Source of the DNA: an uncultured Lachnospiraceae bacterium
GTDB lineage: Bacteria > Bacillota_A > Clostridia > Lachnospirales > Lachnospiraceae
Length of the DNA stretch: 11,507 bases
Assembly (NCBI GenBank): GCA_902796775.1
Contig: CADBQK010000176.1
Span: forward strand, 1-11,507
Reading direction: 5' to 3'
Both the position numbers and the translations under genes were made by a program. This document shows, piece after piece, positions 5,523 to 11,507 of the stretch. Positions within the stretch are counted from its first letter, which is position 1. Each line of letters opens with the position of its first letter. The notes beneath the pieces were generated by a model. The model saw only the letters and a list, made by a program, of their open reading frames with translations, was not told the DNA's origin and did not search any database.

Positions 5523-5550
5523 AAGCTGATCAGTTTTTCCGGCACATGCT

Positions 5551-5593
5551 AAAAAGCATGCCGAACGGCACTTGCCCGTCCGGCATGCTTTTT
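5551..5593. terminator. Bidirectional terminator, DUF1858 gene / dnaB
   Basis: The arms AAAAAGCATGCCG (5551-5563) and CGGCATGCTTTTT (5581-5593) pair perfectly over 13 bp. A small inner stem, ACGG / CCGT (5565-5568 and 5576-5579), lies in the loop. A and T runs sit at both outer ends, so it serves both the plus-strand DUF1858 gene and the minus-strand dnaB transcript. Confidence 0.92.
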
Positions 5594-5625
5594 GTTTATT
5601 CCCGGCTTTGTATCTGACACCAGGC

Positions 5626-6978
5626 CTATCCATCACTCTTTCTGCTGTGATCAAGATTGCCAAAACGGGTGAACTCCGCTTTCCAGGCAAGCTCTGCTAC
5701 GCCAATCGGGCCATTCCTCTGCTTTGCCACGATCACTTCGGTGACATTCTTTTTGGCTGTATCCTTATGATAATAATCATCCCGGTACAAAAACATGACC
5801 AGGTCAGCGTCCTGCTCAATTGCACCGGACTCACGAAGGTCTGACAGCATGGGCCGGTGATCCTGGCGCAGCTCACAGGCGCGGCTAAGCTGTGAAAGCG
5901 CAATAACAGGCACCTCAATCTCTCTTGCAAGAGCTTTTAAAGAACGGGAAATCTCGGAGATTTCCTGCTGTCTGGACTCACTTCTCCCTCCGGAGTTCAT
6001 CAGCTGCAGGTAGTCGATCAAAACGATTCCAAGCCCTTTCTCCAGCTTGTATTTCCTGCACTTGGACCGCAGCTCTGCCACAGAGATACCTGGTGTATCA
6101 TCAATGATCAGAGGAGCACTGCTAATCTCTCCCGCACTGTCGATAAGCCTCTCCCAGTGAGAATACTCCAGTCGTCCGGAACGCAGCAGATGGGCATCTA
6201 CCATTGCATGAGTGGACAGCATTCGGTTGACCAGCTGATCCCGCGACATTTCCAGACTGAAGATTGCAGCGGGTATATGGTTGCGCACGCAAATGTACTG
6301 GGCAAGATTCAGTGCAAACGCCGTTTTACCCATGGACGGTCTGGCAGCGAGCAGGATCAGATCGGAAGGCTGAAATCCGGATGTCATGTAATCCAGCTCA
6401 TAGAATCCGGACGCAATACCTGTCACATCTCCCTTTAATCTGCCGGCCCGGTCGATCTTGTCGATCACCTGCAGTACGACTTCACTGATTGGCACATAAT
6501 CATCGACCTTTTTGCGGGACAGCACTTCAAAAATCCTCTTTTCGGCACTGTCTACAATATCGGCGACCTGCTCTTTGTGCTGATAGCACTGCCCTGAAAT
6601 CTCATCGCTCACTTTGATCAGCCTTCTCAGGAGCGCGTCGTCACTAACCACCTGGGCATACTGCCGGATATTTGCCGATGTCGGTACGCTGTCCAGAATA
6701 TCTGCCAGAAAACGGGGGCTGGTAAACTCCTCCGGTACGTCTTTCATCCGCAGCTGCTCTGTAAGAGTAAGAGGATCCACCGGACTGTTCCTGGCATATA
6801 ATTCTGCCATTGCTTCAAAAACGATCCCATACTGACGAAGATAGAAATCACCGGCAGTAAGGATCTCCAGCGCCTGGGCCAGAGCTTCCTCATCCATCAG
6901 CATAGACCCGACCACCGCTTTTTCCGCATCCGAATTATGCGGCAGCACTCGTTTGGCCAGTACATCTTCCGACGGCAT
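5626..6978 (-). CDS. dnaB: Replicative DNA helicase DnaB
   Basis: The 450-residue protein has the full DnaB layout. The N-terminal helical domain (about 10-110) opens with LPHNSDAEKAVVGSMLMDEE; a linker and a RecA-like motor domain (about 185-445) follow. Walker A is ARPSMGKT at 212-219 (Lys218). The catalytic SLEM has Glu243. Walker B is VLIDYLQLM with Asp322. The sensor segment ALSQLSR (360-366) and the C-terminal AKQRNGP (418-424, arginine-finger region) are intact. It unwinds DNA at replication forks as a hexamer that also recruits primase (known for the family). ATG 6978 has a purine-rich AGAGGGGG ribosome site. It is last in the unit after gdpP and rplI, 57 bp past the rplI stop, and ends at the terminator at 5551-5593. 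In Firmicutes without a DnaI-type naming it is often called DnaB or DnaC. Confidence 0.97.
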   Translation of the reverse strand: MPSEDVLAKRVLPHNSDAEKAVVGSMLMDEEALAQALEILTAGDFYLRQYGIVFEAMAELYARNSPVDPLTLTEQLRMKDVPEEFTSPRFLADILDSVPTSANIRQYAQVVSDDALLRRLIKVSDEISGQCYQHKEQVADIVDSAEKRIFEVLSRKKVDDYVPISEVVLQVIDKIDRAGRLKGDVTGIASGFYELDYMTSGFQPSDLILLAARPSMGKTAFALNLAQYICVRNHIPAAIFSLEMSRDQLVNRMLSTHAMVDAHLLRSGRLEYSHWERLIDSAGEISSAPLIIDDTPGISVAELRSKCRKYKLEKGLGIVLIDYLQLMNSGGRSESRQQEISEISRSLKALAREIEVPVIALSQLSRACELRQDHRPMLSDLRESGAIEQDADLVMFLYRDDYYHKDTAKKNVTEVIVAKQRNGPIGVAELAWKAEFTRFGNLDHSRKSDG

Positions 6979-7035
6979 ACGTATCCCCCTCTCTCTTCGT
7001 CCTCCCGGTCAGCAATCCGGTTTATCTGAATCTCC

Positions 7036-7485
7036 CTATTCTGCTTCCCTGATCTTCACCTGAAGCTTTGCCGTTACTTTAGGATGTACTTTATAATCCA
7101 CTACAAAGGCTCCCAAAGACTTCAGCGGCTCCGGAAGAGAAAGCTTTCTCTTGTCGATCTCTACATCCAGCTGCTGTTTGAAGGCAGCAGCAATTTCTTT
7201 TGTGGAAACGGACCCGAAAACTTTGCCTCCCTCACCAACGCGGATCGGAATCTCAATACTTTTATCCCGGATATCTTCGGCAAAAGCCAGTGCTTCCTCA
7301 TATAAGCGCTTTTCTTCTCTTGCCTGGTGCTCCTTCTGAAGTTTCAGATCATTCTTATTTTTAGCAGTCGCCTCTACGCCAAGCTTCCTGGGCAGGATAT
7401 AATTACGGGCATAACCGTCATTAACCTTTACAAGGTCACCCTTCTTCCCAAGGGCCTTCACGTCCTCCAATAAGATGACATCCAT
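7036..7485 (-). CDS. rplI: 50S ribosomal protein L9
   Basis: The 149-residue protein has the usual bL9 length and order. The N-terminal rRNA-binding domain (1-50) contains the near-invariant GKKGDLVKVNDGYARNYILP (13-32). A long charged helix follows (about 42-75, NKNDLKLQKEHQAREEKR). The C-terminal domain (about 78-149) contains GKVFGSVSTKEIA and ends in VTAKLQVKIREAE. L9 sits at the base of the L1 stalk and helps keep the reading frame (known for the family). ATG 7485 follows the gdpP stop codon TAA with one base between, and its GGGAG site lies inside the end of gdpP, so translation is likely coupled to gdpP. Confidence 0.97.
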   Translation of the reverse strand: MDVILLEDVKALGKKGDLVKVNDGYARNYILPRKLGVEATAKNKNDLKLQKEHQAREEKRLYEEALAFAEDIRDKSIEIPIRVGEGGKVFGSVSTKEIAAAFKQQLDVEIDKRKLSLPEPLKSLGAFVVDYKVHPKVTAKLQVKIREAE

Positions 7486-7486
7486 T

Positions 7487-9556
7487 TTACAGCTCTCCCT
7501 TCTTCTTCATCTCTCTTATGATCTCACGCACAGTCTCCATGACCTCTATCTCTTTGCTTCCGGCAATCTGTGCACCTGCGATTGTAGTATGTCCGCCGCC
7601 TCCCAGTTTCTCCATGATCAGCTGGACATTCATGGTGTCCAGCGACCGGGCACTGACAAACACGGTATCTTTTACCTTTGTGAAAACAAATGATGCAACG
7701 ATCCCCTTGATATTGAGCAATTCATTTGCCACCTGAGCTCCTACCACAGAAGGTGTACTCAATCCTTCTGAAGGACAGATCGCGTACGCATACGGCCCAT
7801 CAATGACGGCCTCGCTCACAGCCTTTGCCCGCGCTTTGAATGTATTCATATCATCCCGCAGCTTATGGCGTACTCTTGTAACATCTGCACCGCTTCTTCT
7901 CAGAAAAGCAGCTGCTTCAAATGTCCGGGATCCTGTTTCATTCAGGAAGTTATTCGTATCGATAATGATACCTGCGTAGAGGGCGTCTGCCTCATCCGGC
8001 CGGAGCTTGATCCCGTCCGTAATATACTGCAGGATCTCTGTTACCATCTCGCACGCGGAGGATGCATACGGCTCTATATAGGACAAAACCGGATTTTCGA
8101 TTGAATGTCCGCTCTGCCGGTGATGATCGATCACGACCACCGTCCTGGTCAGCCCAAATAGTGCCGGTGCCTCTGTACGCTCTGCAGTGTTGACGTCTAC
8201 AACGATTAAGGCTGTATCTTCATTGACCAGACGGACCGCCTCCTCCGGCTTAACAAACATGTCGCTGTTGTACTCCGGATTGCCCAGAAAACTGTCAATA
8301 ACAAGTTTGACGGACGGAGAAATATCGCTCAGAACGATATGGGCATCTTTACCCAGTGCTCTGGCAGCCCGGTAGACACCGATGCCTGCTCCTACACAGT
8401 CCACATCGCCTATCTTATGTCCCATGACAACTACGCGGCGCTTACCAAGAATAACCTGGCGCAGTGCATGAGCCTTTACTCTGGCCCGGACACGGGTAGA
8501 TTTTTCCACCTGACGGGTCTTGCCGCCATAATAAGACATCTTGTCCCGGTCCTTGATTACAGCCTGGTCGCCGCCCCGCCCCAGAGCCAGATCGATAGCG
8601 TGTCTGGCCCATTCAACAGACTGGGCATAACTATCGGCATTAACACCCAGCCCGATACTTAAGGTCACACTGAGCTCGTTCCCGATATTGATCTCCCGGG
8701 CATCATCCAGCACCGAAAATCTGGATGCCTGCAGACGGGACAGGTACTTCTGCTTCAGATAAAAAACATATTTGTCTTTATCCAGTTTGTCAACTATGGC
8801 ATCAAAATCCTGCAGATACTTCGTAATCTTTCTCTCAACCAGCGCAGAAAGCAGTGACCGGCTGGCTTCATCCGTACTGCTGAGAACCTCATCGTAATTA
8901 TCTACATAGATAATGCCGCAAACCAGCTTCTGTCCGCCAATCTCACTGCGCATCTGCATTGCTTCAGTGTCATCAAACATACTGATCGCATAGATCGTAT
9001 ATCCCTCATGCCCGGAAAGGCCGGGAATAGTTGTCCCGACTGTCTGGCTCTCCTCATCCATATCTACTTTTGTGATATAGACCTGATAATGCCTTTCGCC
9101 ATACTTAATATGCAGACCGCTGCGCTTCTGTGCTTTGATGTTTGCAGGCTTTATCTCCGGAATTGCCTGGGAGATATTGCTAACCCCTGCCGGCTCTCCA
9201 AACAGTCCTTCTCCCCTCTTGTTTTTCCAGATGATCTTCCCGCTCTCATCCACCAGCAGGAAAGGGATCTCCATATCCCGGATCAGCCGCTGCTGAACCC
9301 GGGAAAAACTGGTTGCAAAAGTAACCGCCGTATCCATAACCCAGGACTTCAGATAAACTCCTGCCGCAAATGCTGCTGCCAGGTACACTCCCAGCACGAT
9401 CAGCATTATGATCCCGGTACGTTTGTCCAGATAAAACATGATCCCGGCAGCTGCAGCCAGAAGGATCCCAAGAAGCATCGGCCAGAAGAGAAATAGACGC
9501 AGCCTGCTTTCAAGCCCGCCTACTATCCTGCCGTCCTTTTTTGCTTTGCTGTCCAT
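7487..9556 (-). CDS. gdpP: GdpP-type cyclic-di-AMP phosphodiesterase (PAS, degenerate GGDEF, DHH/DHHA1)
   Basis: The 689-residue protein has two N-terminal membrane helices (about 21-43 and 49-69). A PAS-like domain follows (about 92-165, MEIPFLLVDESGKIIW). A degenerate GGDEF region lies at about 205-335, without a catalytic GGDEF signature. A DHH/DHHA1 phosphodiesterase covers about 370-689. Metal-binding motifs are intact: HKIGDVD (His380, Asp384, Asp386), VVDVN (Asp454), IDHH (Asp477-His479), IIDTN (Asp533) and the GGGGH signature at 652-656. Family knowledge: GdpP hydrolyses c-di-AMP to pApA and so affects wall, osmotic and beta-lactam responses. It is about 30 residues longer than Bacillus GdpP; an acidic insert near 166-185 contributes. 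ATG 9556 has GAGG overlapping the upstream stop codon, six bases after the preceding gene, and the rplI start is one base from its stop, so all are one unit. Confidence 0.95.
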   Translation of the reverse strand: MDSKAKKDGRIVGGLESRLRLFLFWPMLLGILLAAAAGIMFYLDKRTGIIMLIVLGVYLAAAFAAGVYLKSWVMDTAVTFATSFSRVQQRLIRDMEIPFLLVDESGKIIWKNKRGEGLFGEPAGVSNISQAIPEIKPANIKAQKRSGLHIKYGERHYQVYITKVDMDEESQTVGTTIPGLSGHEGYTIYAISMFDDTEAMQMRSEIGGQKLVCGIIYVDNYDEVLSSTDEASRSLLSALVERKITKYLQDFDAIVDKLDKDKYVFYLKQKYLSRLQASRFSVLDDAREINIGNELSVTLSIGLGVNADSYAQSVEWARHAIDLALGRGGDQAVIKDRDKMSYYGGKTRQVEKSTRVRARVKAHALRQVILGKRRVVVMGHKIGDVDCVGAGIGVYRAARALGKDAHIVLSDISPSVKLVIDSFLGNPEYNSDMFVKPEEAVRLVNEDTALIVVDVNTAERTEAPALFGLTRTVVVIDHHRQSGHSIENPVLSYIEPYASSACEMVTEILQYITDGIKLRPDEADALYAGIIIDTNNFLNETGSRTFEAAAFLRRSGADVTRVRHKLRDDMNTFKARAKAVSEAVIDGPYAYAICPSEGLSTPSVVGAQVANELLNIKGIVASFVFTKVKDTVFVSARSLDTMNVQLIMEKLGGGGHTTIAGAQIAGSKEIEVMETVREIIREMKKKGEL

Positions 9557-9562
9557 AAAACC

Positions 9563-10012
9563 TCACTCGGCACTTCCATGCCGGCTCTCATATTCGTCCA
9601 TACGCCTGGTTGCCTTATACACATTTTTGCACTCCGGATATTTGGCAAGAAACATATTCTTGAATGCATACATCAGGGAAACTTCATAAGTCCCCGGATC
9701 CCCTGCCAGTACAGCCTCTTTTCTGGCAATCAGCTCCAGCATATAGCTGTCTTTTCTGAGTGCAGCATAGCGTTTCATGAATGCAACGGTCATCGGCATA
9801 TGGCGCAGCCTTGTCGCATAGTCAGGATGGCTCTTCTTCGCCTCATCATACTCTGCACTGCGCTGCGGATCTTTTTCTTCGAGCGCTGCCTCGAATGCCT
9901 CATTGATATAGATCACCTGAAGCGCATCGTGCACATACAGCATCGGCTCCATTACATCCAGACTCTCAATCTGAAACTCATCTTCCCTGCCATCACTACC
10001 CAAACGATGCAT
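9563..10012 (-). CDS. Hypothetical protein, first gene of the gdpP-rplI-dnaB unit
   Basis: I do not recognise this 149-residue protein. It is predicted mostly helical, without signal peptide or membrane segment, and is rich in E, D, R, K and M. Segments such as ALQVIYINEAFEAALEEKD (31-49) and the Arg/Lys/Met-rich stretch around 67-87 suggest a small cytoplasmic helical bundle. It holds one cysteine, near residue 129. ATG 10012 is supported by AAGGAG seven bases upstream. Its stop codon is six bases from the gdpP start and contributes the gdpP ribosome site, so the two are likely translationally coupled. The position at the head of a conserved c-di-AMP/L9/helicase unit suggests a housekeeping or signalling-related role, but this is only context. 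It does not look like MazG, which sits nearby in some relatives. Confidence 0.8.
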   Translation of the reverse strand: MHRLGSDGREDEFQIESLDVMEPMLYVHDALQVIYINEAFEAALEEKDPQRSAEYDEAKKSHPDYATRLRHMPMTVAFMKRYAALRKDSYMLELIARKEAVLAGDPGTYEVSLMYAFKNMFLAKYPECKNVYKATRRMDEYESRHGSAE

Positions 10013-10034
10013 TTTCTTCTCCTTTATGGTTTAT

Positions 10035-10071
10035 TGCAGAAAATGCGGTGAACGATCAAACGCATTCTGCA
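10035..10071 (-). repeat. Bulged hairpin in the leader of the gdpP unit
   Basis: TGCAGA and ATGCG (10035-10040, 10043-10047) pair with CGCAT and TCTGCA (10061-10065, 10066-10071), giving an 11-bp stem with a two-base bulge and a 13-base loop. It lies in the predicted 5' leader, just before the AAGGAG site of the first gene. It has no T run after it and is not a terminator. Confidence 0.5.
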
Positions 10072-10109
10072 TGTAAAAAAATGTGCTGAATAAACTTACT
10101 GGAATATTA

Positions 10110-10118
10110 AGTATACCA
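10110..10118 (-). promoter_or_regulatory. Extended -10 promoter of the unknown gene - gdpP - rplI - dnaB unit
   Basis: On the minus strand, TGGTATACT (10118-10110) is an extended -10 element. No good -35 box stands 17 bp upstream, which is common for extended -10 promoters. The start would be near 10103, giving a leader of about 90 nt. It lies between the rpsR terminator and the first gene. Confidence 0.55.
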
Positions 10119-10188
10119 CATAATCAGTATGGAGGAAAAGATATACGTAAGGTTTTTGATGTTTAATCAGAACAACTTTTCTGCAGGC

Positions 10189-10221
10189 AAAAAACAGCCT
10201 GCAGGATCTGCCTGCAGGCTG
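10189..10221 (-). terminator. Rho-independent terminator of the rpsF-ssb-rpsR operon
   Basis: On the minus strand a perfect 11-bp stem, CAGCCTGCAGG / CCTGCAGGCTG, with a 5-base loop (CAGAT) is followed by TTTTTT (10194-10189). It lies 19 bases past the rpsR stop codon and separates this operon from the gdpP unit. Confidence 0.93.
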
Positions 10222-10240
10222 CTCATTACATCCGCATGGA

Positions 10241-10504
10241 TTATTCGGCAATATAAGGCATCAGTGCTACGTGCCTTGCGCGCTTGATTGCTGTTGTCAG
10301 CTTCCTCTGGTGCTTTGCACAGCTTCCGGTAATACGGCGGGGAAGGATCTTGCCTCTCTCTGAGACATATCTCTTCAGCTTGCTGACATCCTTGTAATCG
10401 ATCACTGCATTTTTATCCACGCAGTAAATACATACCTTATTTCTTCTGCGCATCGGCCTTCTTCTCATCTGAGGCCTGCCGCCTTCTTCTCTGTTGTAAG
10501 GCAT
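10241..10504 (-). CDS. rpsR: 30S ribosomal protein S18, Cys-rich (C+) form
   Basis: The 87-residue protein has the bS18 core [20 protein letters not shown] (36-55), followed by [24 protein letters not shown] basic N-terminal tail ([11 protein letters not shown]) precedes it. Cys25, Cys28, Cys62 and His65 form a CxxC plus CxxH set, matching the zinc-binding form of S18 rather than the Cys-free form in B. subtilis. S18 binds the 30S platform as a dimer with S6 (known). ATG 10504 is preceded by AGGTAGGA, close to the start. It is last in the operon after rpsF and ssb, 67 bp past the ssb stop, with the terminator at 10189-10221. Confidence 0.96.
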   Translation of the reverse strand: MPYNREEGGRPQMRRRPMRRRNKVCIYCVDKNAVIDYKDVSKLKRYVSERGKILPRRITGSCAKHQRKLTTAIKRARHVALMPYIAE

Positions 10505-10571
10505 ATTCCTACCTGCTGCCTGTGCGCTGTAGATGCGGGCAGCTTATCCTTTCTAAAAAATCTGAGACAAA

Positions 10572-11075
10572 TTAGTGGAAAGGGAGATCATCATCGATGG
10601 CATCCGGAATATTCATGAAGCCATCGTCCGGCATACCTGCCGGCTGCTGCGGCTCAGACTGAGCGGGAGCCGGAGCAGAATAACTGCTGCCTGCAGGTGA
10701 GCCAAAGCCTGCACCGGCACCTGCACCGGCCTCGCTTCTAACACGGTCATTCGCCGCTTTGCTCTCTGCAAACTCCTGATTTTCCACAACTATATCTGTC
10801 GTATAGACTCTGTTGCCATCACGGTTCGTATAGCTGCCAGTCTGGATCCTGCCTTCTACAACGATCTTGATCCCTTTACGGAAAAATCTTTCGGCAAACT
10901 CAGCCTGACGCCCAAATGCAACACAATTAATGAAGTCCGCTTCCGGATCGCCATCCCTGCGGAATCTTCTGTCTACTGCCAGCGAATATCTTGCTACTGC
11001 AGTCTGGTTTGCACCCTGCGAATAGCGAACATCCGGATCTCTGGTCAGCCTTCCCATTAAAATAACTTTATTCAT
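10572..11075 (-). CDS. ssb: Single-stranded DNA-binding protein
   Basis: This protein of 167 residues has an OB-fold domain (1-105) beginning MNKVILMGRLTRDPDVRY, with the family's FINCVAFGRQAEFAERFFRKG near 48-68. A Gly/Ala/Pro/Gln-rich disordered linker follows (about 118-150). The acidic tail reads DAIDDDLPFH. The common family tip is DDDIPF with terminal Phe; here a His follows that Phe. SSB coats single-stranded DNA as a tetramer and recruits replication and repair proteins through its tip (known). The open frame extends upstream to 11117, but the ATG at 11075 has AAAGGAG eight bases upstream and matches the family start, so it was chosen. It lies between rpsF (74 bp gap) and rpsR. Confidence 0.96.
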   Translation of the reverse strand: MNKVILMGRLTRDPDVRYSQGANQTAVARYSLAVDRRFRRDGDPEADFINCVAFGRQAEFAERFFRKGIKIVVEGRIQTGSYTNRDGNRVYTTDIVVENQEFAESKAANDRVRSEAGAGAGAGFGSPAGSSYSAPAPAQSEPQQPAGMPDDGFMNIPDAIDDDLPFH

Positions 11076-11083
11076 CTGGACTA

Positions 11084-11090
11084 CTCCTTT
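11084..11090 (-). promoter_or_regulatory. Ribosome binding site that fixes the ssb start
   Basis: AAAGGAG on the minus strand lies eight bases before ATG 11075. The longer open frame from 11117 would read through it and add 14 residues not expected in SSB. Confidence 0.8.
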
Positions 11091-11149
11091 TTCAAAAACA
11101 ATATGCCGCAGGCACATCAGACAATACAGTACCTGCTGTTATGGAAAAG

Positions 11150-11437
11150 TTAAGCGTCCTGTCTGATGCATAAATACCTGATCACATTTTCCATAATGCG
11201 GATACGCTGCTCGATCTCTCCCGGACAGCTCGGATCAGCTTCGAACGTGATGAAGTAGTAATAGCCTTCCTTCATCTTCTGGATCTCATAGGCAAGCCTC
11301 TTCCTGCCCCACTCATCAACTCCTGTAACAGAGCCTCCGAAACGGGCAATCATCGCCTTGATCTCCTCGATGACAGCAGCTCTCTGCTCATCCTCGATCT
11401 TTGTCGTGAGAACGACTGCGAGTTCGTACTTATTCAT
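11150..11437 (-). CDS. rpsF: 30S ribosomal protein S6
   Basis: The 95-residue protein is full-length bS6: MNKYELAVVLTTKIEDEQ opens a ferredoxin-like fold. The conserved WGRKRLAYEIQKMKEGYYYF occupies residues about 43-62, and the last strand and helix contain RIMENVIRYL. S6 binds the 30S platform with S18, which is encoded two genes downstream. ATG 11437 has AAGGAGGT, nine bases upstream. It is the first gene visible in rpsF-ssb-rpsR, an order conserved in Firmicutes. Confidence 0.97.
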   Translation of the reverse strand: MNKYELAVVLTTKIEDEQRAAVIEEIKAMIARFGGSVTGVDEWGRKRLAYEIQKMKEGYYYFITFEADPSCPGEIEQRIRIMENVIRYLCIRQDA

Positions 11438-11507
11438 GCCTCTGGCACCTCCTTCTGGACAATGGCCCCCTGATCTTTAGGGAGCAAGGAACATCGGGTT
11501 ACGGGGC
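11438..11507 (-). promoter_or_regulatory. Partial 5' leader of rpsF, possibly with S6:S18 autoregulatory element
   Basis: The minus-strand leader contains a stem GCCCC / GGGGC (11507-11503 with 11469-11465) that may extend past the window. It encloses a CCCGATG stretch, and an alternative small stem CCCT / AGGG (11482-11479 with 11471-11468) overlaps it. Many bacterial rpsF leaders carry an RNA structure with a CCG loop bound by S6 and S18. The match here is only suggestive because the leader is cut at the edge. Confidence 0.3.

Noticed and set aside
5282..5617. 111-codon plus-strand open frame overlapping the DUF1858 gene
   Set aside because: It is a different frame over a clear small gene and runs into the terminator; the product has no family features.
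9008..9496. 162-codon plus-strand open frame
   Set aside because: It is antisense to the gdpP N-terminal region, with Cys/His-rich shadow composition.
1..11507. CRISPR arrays, insertion sequences, tRNA or rRNA genes, defence islands
   Set aside because: No regularly spaced repeats, transposase sequence, terminal repeats with target duplication, or RNA gene signatures were found by reading both strands.

Overview
The window reads as chromosome of an anaerobic Clostridia, most likely a Lachnospiraceae-type gut Firmicute. This rests on the gene set: MecA adaptor, 56-residue 2[4Fe-4S] ferredoxin, DUF1858 redox-disulfide protein, GdpP-type phosphodiesterase next to rplI and dnaB, and a Cys-rich S18. 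It also rests on strong AGGAGG ribosome sites and moderate GC. Taxonomy is inferred from gene content only. I see no mobile elements, CRISPR arrays, rRNA or tRNA.

Layout, left to right. (1) 1-597, minus: N-terminal 199 residues of a YhaN/SMC-like AAA ATPase, running off the left edge. (2) 598-1124: 527 bp without a protein gene. It holds a plus-strand promoter followed closely by a perfect terminator (a possible small RNA) and two inverted repeats. (3) 1125-3548, minus: a two-gene unit made of a small membrane protein of unknown function and a membrane-anchored GH18 hydrolase, driven by a TTGCCG-17-TATAAT promoter. (4) 3549-4141: a long regulatory stretch with phased A-tracts, a 20-bp palindrome containing a Spo0A-type box, and the mecA promoter and structured leader. 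(5) 4142-4825, plus: mecA, ended by an 18-bp perfect hairpin. (6) 4942-5522: a divergent pair, ferredoxin (minus) and DUF1858 protein (plus), with palindromes over both promoters. (7) 5551-10012, minus: transcription unit unknown gene - gdpP - rplI - dnaB, sharing a convergent bidirectional terminator with the DUF1858 gene. (8) 10189-11437, minus: rpsF - ssb - rpsR, ended by a strong terminator. Its leader is cut by the right edge.

The right half is a conserved core block: ribosomal proteins S6, S18 and L9, the single-strand binding protein, the replicative helicase and the c-di-AMP hydrolase. The left half is lineage-variable: cell-wall hydrolase, membrane protein, regulatory proteolysis and redox proteins.

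Three gene starts were moved to sites with proper ribosome binding sites: GH18 to 2855, the membrane protein to 3548 and ssb to 11075. The ferredoxin gene was found by direct translation.

I do not see a clear new multi-gene system. The best leads are the orphan promoter-terminator pair near 813-915, the Spo0A-like palindrome upstream of mecA, the palindromes between ferredoxin and DUF1858, and the unrecognised first gene of the gdpP unit.
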